The notes under the pieces were generated by a model, which searched no databases, was not told the origin of the DNA, and worked only from the letters and a program-made list of their open reading frames with translations. A stretch of 64,000 nt of DNA from Phymatolithon calcareum (Eukaryota; Rhodophyta; Florideophyceae; Hapalidiales): the NCBI GenBank assembly GCA_977006965.1, contig OZ345357.1, positions 1,488,001 through 1,552,000 on the forward strand, in the 5' to 3' direction. Below are positions 58,468 to 64,000 of this stretch, one piece after another. The position numbers and the translations under genes are program-made. How positions within the stretch are numbered: position 1 is the first letter of the stretch; each line of letters starts with the position of its first letter.

Positions 58468-61049
58468 TTACAAATCCCTTGACGTCTTTTGGATCACGCG
58501 CTTCACAGGAAGTCTTGAAGGAAACTTGGGGACAGGAGCCCTCGATGATGCGCTTGTGGAAGCTTCTAGGCGGGATTCACGTTGTTTCCAAGCAAGGACA
58601 ATGTCCTTCGTCTTTTTCGACAGATTCAGCCTCTCTACCAAAGCAACGCACTGATCTTCGTCAAGAAGATGAGAAGATTTCTTGAGCACAGACGTGTATA
58701 AACGTCGAAGATTTTCTGGTAGTGTTGTCTTTGACGCAACTGCGATGACCGTTTCGACCCAAGCTTTCCGCAACTCTCTCCCATTGAGGTCCACGTCTGC
58801 AATCATGGCCAACACTTCGGCATGGACATCAATATTCCCCACGCGTGCGAGGGGTTCTATCAGTATCCGCACGCGCCTTAGAGAAATTCCCATCCACAGC
58901 TCAAACGAATTGTCCTGTGTACGAACGTCTTCTGAGAATACGTTCCCTAAAAGACTGCAAACGGTATTCTGGGCATCGTCAAGCTTGGCGAAAAGAGGGA
59001 AGAGCTTCGCCCGCACGGCGTTTCCGTAATGGACGAGATGGCACATGTGTTCGTCGAACGAATTTTTGAGCTCAAAAGACGAAAGAATTCGAGATGTTTG
59101 CAGAATCCCTTTCGCCGCTTGCACAGAACACTCGGAATCGGAATCATCTCTAAAAGCTTTCAAGATGTAATACATTTTGTCATCTGATTTGCCGACCTCC
59201 ATAACGCTCCGCATGAACTCGCTCGCTGCATTTCGCATGGCACCGACGCGGCTCGCAAATAGATGACCACTGTGGTACGCTAGACGAGGTTTCCACCACG
59301 AATCTGAGTTGCGCTTCTGCTGCGAAAGAAAACCGTATTCTGGATTTTTGACAAGCAGTCCAGGGCCGTCGAATCACTAAATGTCAGAGGCGAGTCCCAA
59401 AGTTGAAATTCACCTTCCACGCAACGAAATGACGGCGACAATAAGCCCACAACCCTGTGCACCTCCAGCAGAATTTCTCCTAAACCTTTCTGAACCGCAG
59501 ATGGATACGGAAGGAGCGCTTTGTTTGCATATAACATATCCCACAAAGTTCCCATAAACGGGATAGGGCCTTTGTGATCGAGCATTTTCAGCCAGTCCTT
59601 CTGCCATACATCACACAAACACCGATAGATCGTGTGGTCAAGACGGTCCTTCAACAAAATGGACAGTGGCTCTGTCCCGAGTTCACGGATGACTATCGTA
59701 GTCAACGGTTTCCCTAGAATGCACCTGAGAACGTTGCATGCATCAGAGAGGAGAATCTCTGCGGAGAGAGCAAGAGACAACTCTGTCATGGACTTGTCTC
59801 TGAGAAAGATGTCAAGCAACTTGTGCACTGCTGCTGCATGGCGAAATGGTGGAACGGGAGCACCGCATCTGTACCCATGCAATATTACTCGGGCTGCAAC
59901 CGTCCGTCCACATTTAATGACTTCGATGGCATCACTTCCAAGCAATTCAACCTCGGGTTTACTGCTAATATGCAAAAGAAACTCCAATTGGTCAGTCATG
60001 ACCTCAACACAAATTTTCGTCTGGGGTTGGGCTTCGACGACAGTCAGGTACAGCTGCAACAGACATATCTGCACGTGATGTCTTCTGCGCATACGGGTAA
60101 ATGCAGCTCGAATGCAACTTAAGATTCTGGCGAAGGCCCTGTTGGCCTGTTCATGCGTGCCGCAGGTCTGAGTTGGACAGGCGCGCATCAAGCGCTGCAA
60201 AAGCTCAGAGGCAACTGAGACCGCGCACGCATAGTTGCTACCAATAACATCCATGAGCATGAGTCTTGCCTGACAGGGTTGCCGGGAAAGAAAGTGTGAA
60301 CTCCCATACGGACAAGCTTTCAAGACGAAGGTAAGCCCGTTGCAGACTGAAGGCACATCAAAAGCAGGTCGGGTTTTCGTTTTGGAAATCTCAGTCAAAA
60401 ACCCAATGGCATGGTCGACGACGCGATGCAGGTTACGCGGTGCCTCAGTGACGCAGATAGTGTCAAGTATATGCTTTTGCGTATCGCCTGCGCAGAAAAC
60501 GGCGGCGGCAAAGAGTCCCGGGAGATTGTTTTGCCTTTCCTTTGTTTGGACTTCGTTCACAAGAACGTACCTCACCCAGGAGGGATCGAGGTTCAAGGCG
60601 CGGATAATTGGTCTTCTGAGCGCCAAATCGGCACTTCCGAATATTTCAATGAATGTTGAGACGTGAATTTTGGTTGCGGTTTCGTCGGAGGTGTAAACAA
60701 TTTTCGCCAATCTGTGGAGAATGCGCCTGGAGTCTCGGGATAGCAGTTCCTCCTTGATGCGATCAATTTCAAGCGGCTGATAGTCCAAAGCGGCATTGCT
60801 TGCCCATTCCTCCACAATACGGTGATACTGGATGGCACATTTCTGACAATGTTGCACCTGCTTAACCGCGGTGATCCGGAATAATCCGTGCGCATCGGCC
60901 GCTAGTTGCGGTATTAGCGAGCGCATAGTGTGCGCGTAGTTGCAAAACCACCCCCTGTCGGACTCTGGGTGGCCACCGAGGCTAAGAAGTTCGGCAATCT
61001 CCTTCATGGCGTCGACTTCGCTCAGTGGGAGGGGGTGATCTTCTGACAT
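58468..61049 (-). CDS. Large alpha-helical protein, possibly Integrator subunit 7-like, two exons
   Basis: The frame from ATG 61049 runs about 543 codons as helical repeats without low complexity. Its own frame stops at 59280, but a second frame, open from an acceptor TTTTCTTTCGCAG at 59320-59332, continues in phase 0 to a stop at 58468. A donor at 59420 (TGC|GTGGAA) would give a 101-nt intron, close to the size of the other introns here, and join SPSFRC to QKRNSDSWW; the donor is weak, so the junction is provisional. The joined protein would be about 827 residues. Segments such as KIVYTSDETATKIHVSTFI followed by GLFAAAVFCAGDTQKHILDT resemble the N-terminal HEAT region of INTS7. That match is by memory of the family pattern and is only suggestive. 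INTS7 is a structural part of the nuclear Integrator complex. Confidence 0.5.
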
Positions 61050-62156
61050 GGTGCGGTCGAACAGGTAGGGTTAGTGGTATTGAAGGATCCCGGGCATTGA
61101 AAAGGATTTTGGCGGCATAAAGAGGATGACCGCCAAAGACTGGGACTGGATGCGAAGGGTCGAATGATCGTGATGATGATTTTGAAAGAAGGCGAGCTGC
61201 TTGTCGAGGCGGGGAAAGACTGCAAAACACAAATTCTTTGTCACCAGGTATAGCAGGCGCTATTTCTGCACATCCCAAGTATCGTATCGTTGATCCAGTA
61301 TGGTAATTTCCAAGCAATGCCGGCGCCCCAAGGCACGCTTTAGGGTCTCTCAATGACTAGGAGACCCTACAGCCGTTACAGTCGTAGACAGGTACGGGAT
61401 GTGGACCACATGTGGTCAGTTGCGGGAAACAAATGATGCAAGTGAGGAGGGGTGTAAGGCCCGAGGGGGCACAATTTGACCAGAGGGCGTAGCGCAAGGG
61501 CAAAAGTGCCCCTGTCGGCCCACACCGAGCCCCTCGCACATCATTTGTTTCCCAAAAAAAGAGGCCCACACAGTGCTTGTCCCTGGGAACACGACAGGTC
61601 GTGTCTCTGGATTTGTTTCGAAACAAATCCTAAGGGATCATGATCCCTCCGCAACTGGTGCACCAGTTGCGGGGAAGCACGGCGTCAGTTTGTCGAACAC
61701 GCACCAATAGAAATCTACTAAAATGATGATGCTATGATACTTACCTTGGTGTACATAGCTGCTGCGTATATGTAACATAGCAACGGTCCAACTTATACGG
61801 GGAGGACATCTCCTATTTCCCTCGTTTCTGGGGACAAGTCAAAATATGATAGTACTAGATTCCGCAGGAACTATGAAATATTTTAATATTTGCTTGTCAT
61901 TGGCTCATATTCGAAAAATGTCAGATTGATGAAATTATTTTAAACCAAATGCTCTTTATTGGAGAGATTACGTCATTTTCAAATTATTTTCGCTTCAAAC
62001 TCTTGTGCGTAAATCTCTGATGAGTATCCGGCATTTGGCGGCACGGGAAGGACAATCTCAACCTCGTCGCACGTGGTAAAGTCGCACTGCCTTTGCGCGT
62101 CTCCCCAATCTGTCACTTTTGCATAAGTCGAGACAGAGATCCGAAATCGTGTCACT
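61050..62156. other. Divergent intergenic region containing the palindrome cluster
   Basis: Lies between the starts of the INTS7-like gene and the ABC transporter. Apart from the cluster at 61404-61672 nothing identifiable is seen. Confidence 0.5.
61404..61672. repeat. Cluster of perfect palindromes and a fold-back, divergent promoter region
   Basis: In order: GACCACATGTGGTC (61404-61417); a fold-back whose outer arms GGGAAACAAATGATG (61424-61438) and its exact complement (61539-61553) enclose imperfect GC-rich arms; ACACGAC/GTCGTGT (61589-61604); a 22-bp palindrome starting GGATTTGTTTC (61609-61630); AGGGATCATGATCCCT (61633-61648); and a 24-bp palindrome starting CCGCAACTGGTG (61649-61672). 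The word ATTTGTTT or its complement occurs four times. The last four palindromes are almost contiguous. It could be a structured RNA, a protein-binding array or a recombination site. Confidence 0.9.
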
Positions 62157-64000
62157 ATGATCGTACGAAGCATGACTCCCTCCTTTGTCTCTGCCGCATC
62201 GGTAAGGATCGACACCCAGAATACTGCCTTCCTGCAAAGAAGGCCAGCATCCGCAAGTCTTCCCAAGAAGGTGCGAAATGCAGTTCTTTTTACGAGGAAA
62301 TATCGGCCCGTAACATGCTCTGTCGCGCAACCAGCAGATAATAGTGTTTCCCAACCAGCAAGCCTCCAATCGTCCGAAGCAACCTCCCAATTCAATGCTT
62401 TCCGCGATATTCTAGCAGGTATCGGTGAGCTTGCACGTCCATTGTGGGGCGGGGACCGCAAGTTAATCGCTTGGATGTGGACGGGCACATCGTTGCTCTT
62501 TGCTTTTTCAACAACTCTGTACGCCGCCGCGCTTAGTCTTCTACAAAGGACGTTCTGGAATGCTTTAAACACGCGTGATGCTGTCAAGTTTCAGAAATTA
62601 CTCGTGCTCTATGCCATCGCCGTCATCGTGGGTCCGATAATCCTATCCGTTTTTGAATGGGTTAAGGTAAGATTGGCACTGATGTGGCGCAAAGCTCTTA
62701 CTGAGCAGTTTCTTAGTCAGTATTTGAACAACAGCAATCATTACCGACTGGGATTGCGTGGACAGGCGGTTGATAATCCGGACCAGCGTATTGCTGAGGA
62801 CATCAGACAGTTCACCGCACGTGCTGTCAGGTTTTTCTGCGTGCTCGTAGTCGGAGCGATGGATTTAGCTGTTTTTTCTGTCATTCTCTACAAAGTGCAT
62901 GCACCGCTTCTAGGTACTGTCATTCTTTACTCTCTTGTAGGGACAGGTGCAATCGCTTTATGTGGACGTCGACTTGTTCCGCTCAACAGGTTACAGCTTT
63001 CACGCGAAGCAGACTTTCGATACAGTCTCGTGCGAATCCGTGAATCATCTGAAAGCATTGCGTTCTACAACGGAGAGAAGTCGGAAGGGCTACAACTGCA
63101 GCTACGTTTCGATGCTTTGTTCCGCAACGGATTGAGACTATTCGGATTGACTCGTAATGTGAATTTCGTCTCGGATTCGTATCGGTATTGGGCGCAAGTC
63201 ATCCCGATCAGTGTTGTGGCACCGGCATATTTCCGGGGAGATATGCCACTGGGTAACATTTCGCAAATGTTCTTCTCTTTCAATCACGTTCTCGCTTCGA
63301 TGGGACTCATCGTGACAGAATTTGCAGCACTTGCTGAGTTCAGCGCTGGTGTTCGTCGATTGCGCCAGCTGTCCCGCAAAATGCGTGAGGAGGAGCATCT
63401 TTTGGATCGACACGATTCAAAAGTTCTGCGCTCGTACAATGGCGAGAACGAATTGGAAATGCGACTTGAAAACGTCTCGTTGCAAACTCCGAGCGATCCC
63501 CCGCGACAGCTCGTGCGCAATCTGAGCATGCACGTAAGCAAGGGGCAGAATGTGCTGATTGTGGGAAGTTCAGGGGTCGGCAAGGTAAGTTGAATCACGG
63601 CATGTAGAAATTACAGCCTCTTGTTGCGTTGCTGACAGGGGTTTATATTTTTTCTGCGCTTTGTTTTGAAGTCTTCATTACTTCGGGCGTTAGCGGGGTT
63701 GTGGGATGATGGAAGCGGAAGCGTACATCTTCCTCGACGTGAAGAAACTTTATTTTTACCGCAGAAACCTTTCATTTCGCTTGGCACACTTCGGCAGAAC
63801 GTGACCTATCCGAACTTTGAGGCGGATGTGGATGATGCGGAAATCGAACGTGTTCTTGCAGTTGTAAACCTGGAGGATATCTCAGCACGTATGGGCGGGC
63901 TTGATGTGCGTGGCGAGCAGCTGGCAAAGAGAATGAGCCTCGGAGAACAACAGAGATTGGCGTTCGCAAGAGTGGTATTCTCGAAACCCAAGTTTTTGGT
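62157..64000 (+). CDS. ABC half-transporter, ABCD / cyanobacterial SbmA-BacA type, probably plastid; 3' truncated
   Basis: Exon 1 62157-63584, an 87-nt intron (GTAAGT ... TTTTGAAG), exon 2 from 63672 to the window edge. The first ~60 residues are Ser/Arg-rich with few acids, like an organelle transit peptide. A PF06472-type membrane domain follows with segments at about 105-128, 148-168, 226-246 and 250-270 and the motif DNPDQRIAEDIRQF. The nucleotide-binding domain has Walker A GSSGVGK|SS split exactly by the intron, Q-loop LPQKPFISLG, and signature MSLGEQQRLAFARV. The best-known relatives are cyanobacterial permease-ATPases and peroxisomal ABCD lipid transporters. The transit-like N-terminus favours the plastid; cargo unknown. 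Walker B and the H-loop lie beyond the window. Confidence 0.85.

Noticed and set aside
59280-59332. An ultra-short intron of 17-20 nt in the INTS7-like gene
   Set aside because: GT-AG pairs of that size exist in the sequence, but all other introns here are 87-118 nt; the 101-nt alternative is preferred.
61979-62587. 202-codon minus-strand frame overlapping the ABC transporter start
   Set aside because: Antisense to a clearly conserved coding exon and without any domain of its own.

Overview
This is a nuclear contig from a eukaryote. It carries the 26S proteasome ATPase RPT1, VPS4, a mitochondrial complex I NDUFA9-type subunit, ADF/cofilin, ARMC8/GID5, a SAGA-type ubiquitin protease, a sirtuin and a cysteinyl-tRNA synthetase. 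Most genes are single open frames. The few introns visible are short (about 87-118 nt) GT-AG introns, with CTAAC-like branch points in some. There is a cyanobacterial-type ABC half-transporter with a transit-peptide-like N-terminus, and a small protein starting MFAFAVAF that looks plastid-targeted. Together these point to an intron-poor unicellular alga, most plausibly a red alga; this is an inference, since no rRNA, tRNA or plastid gene was found.

Layout. Position 1 to 9 kb: the last exon of an EF-hand protein, a small membrane protein, a ChaC gamma-glutamylcyclotransferase and a broken AbfB-domain secreted protein. 9 to 13 kb: a complete Fanzor (eukaryotic TnpB-like RNA-guided nuclease), then a conserved 3' segment and a long fold-back repeat. 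13 to 21 kb: non-LTR retrotransposon scraps, an unusual methyltransferase-R3H-2H phosphoesterase fusion and a second broken AbfB gene carrying an insertion. 21 to 33 kb: VPS4, an intact AbfB gene, a 200-bp satellite array, a Gfo/Idh/MocA oxidoreductase, a USP22-like protease and RPT1. 33 to 40 kb: gene-poor, repeat-rich DNA including a 5'-truncated Fanzor copy. 40 to 50 kb: CysRS, a GGCT-like protein, the plastid-type small protein, a glycosyltransferase, the NDUFA9 homologue and a SIRT6/7-like sirtuin. 50 to 64 kb: LINE remnants, ADF/cofilin, ARMC8/GID5, a large helical protein resembling Integrator subunit 7, a dense palindrome cluster, and an ABC transporter that runs off the end.

The conserved genes are unrelated housekeeping genes with no operon logic; neighbours are often convergent or divergent with short spacers. 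The most interesting material is accessory: the Fanzor locus with a second copy of its right end, the three-domain RNA-type fusion enzyme, and a recurrent class of near-perfect, almost spacer-less inverted repeats confined to intergenic DNA.
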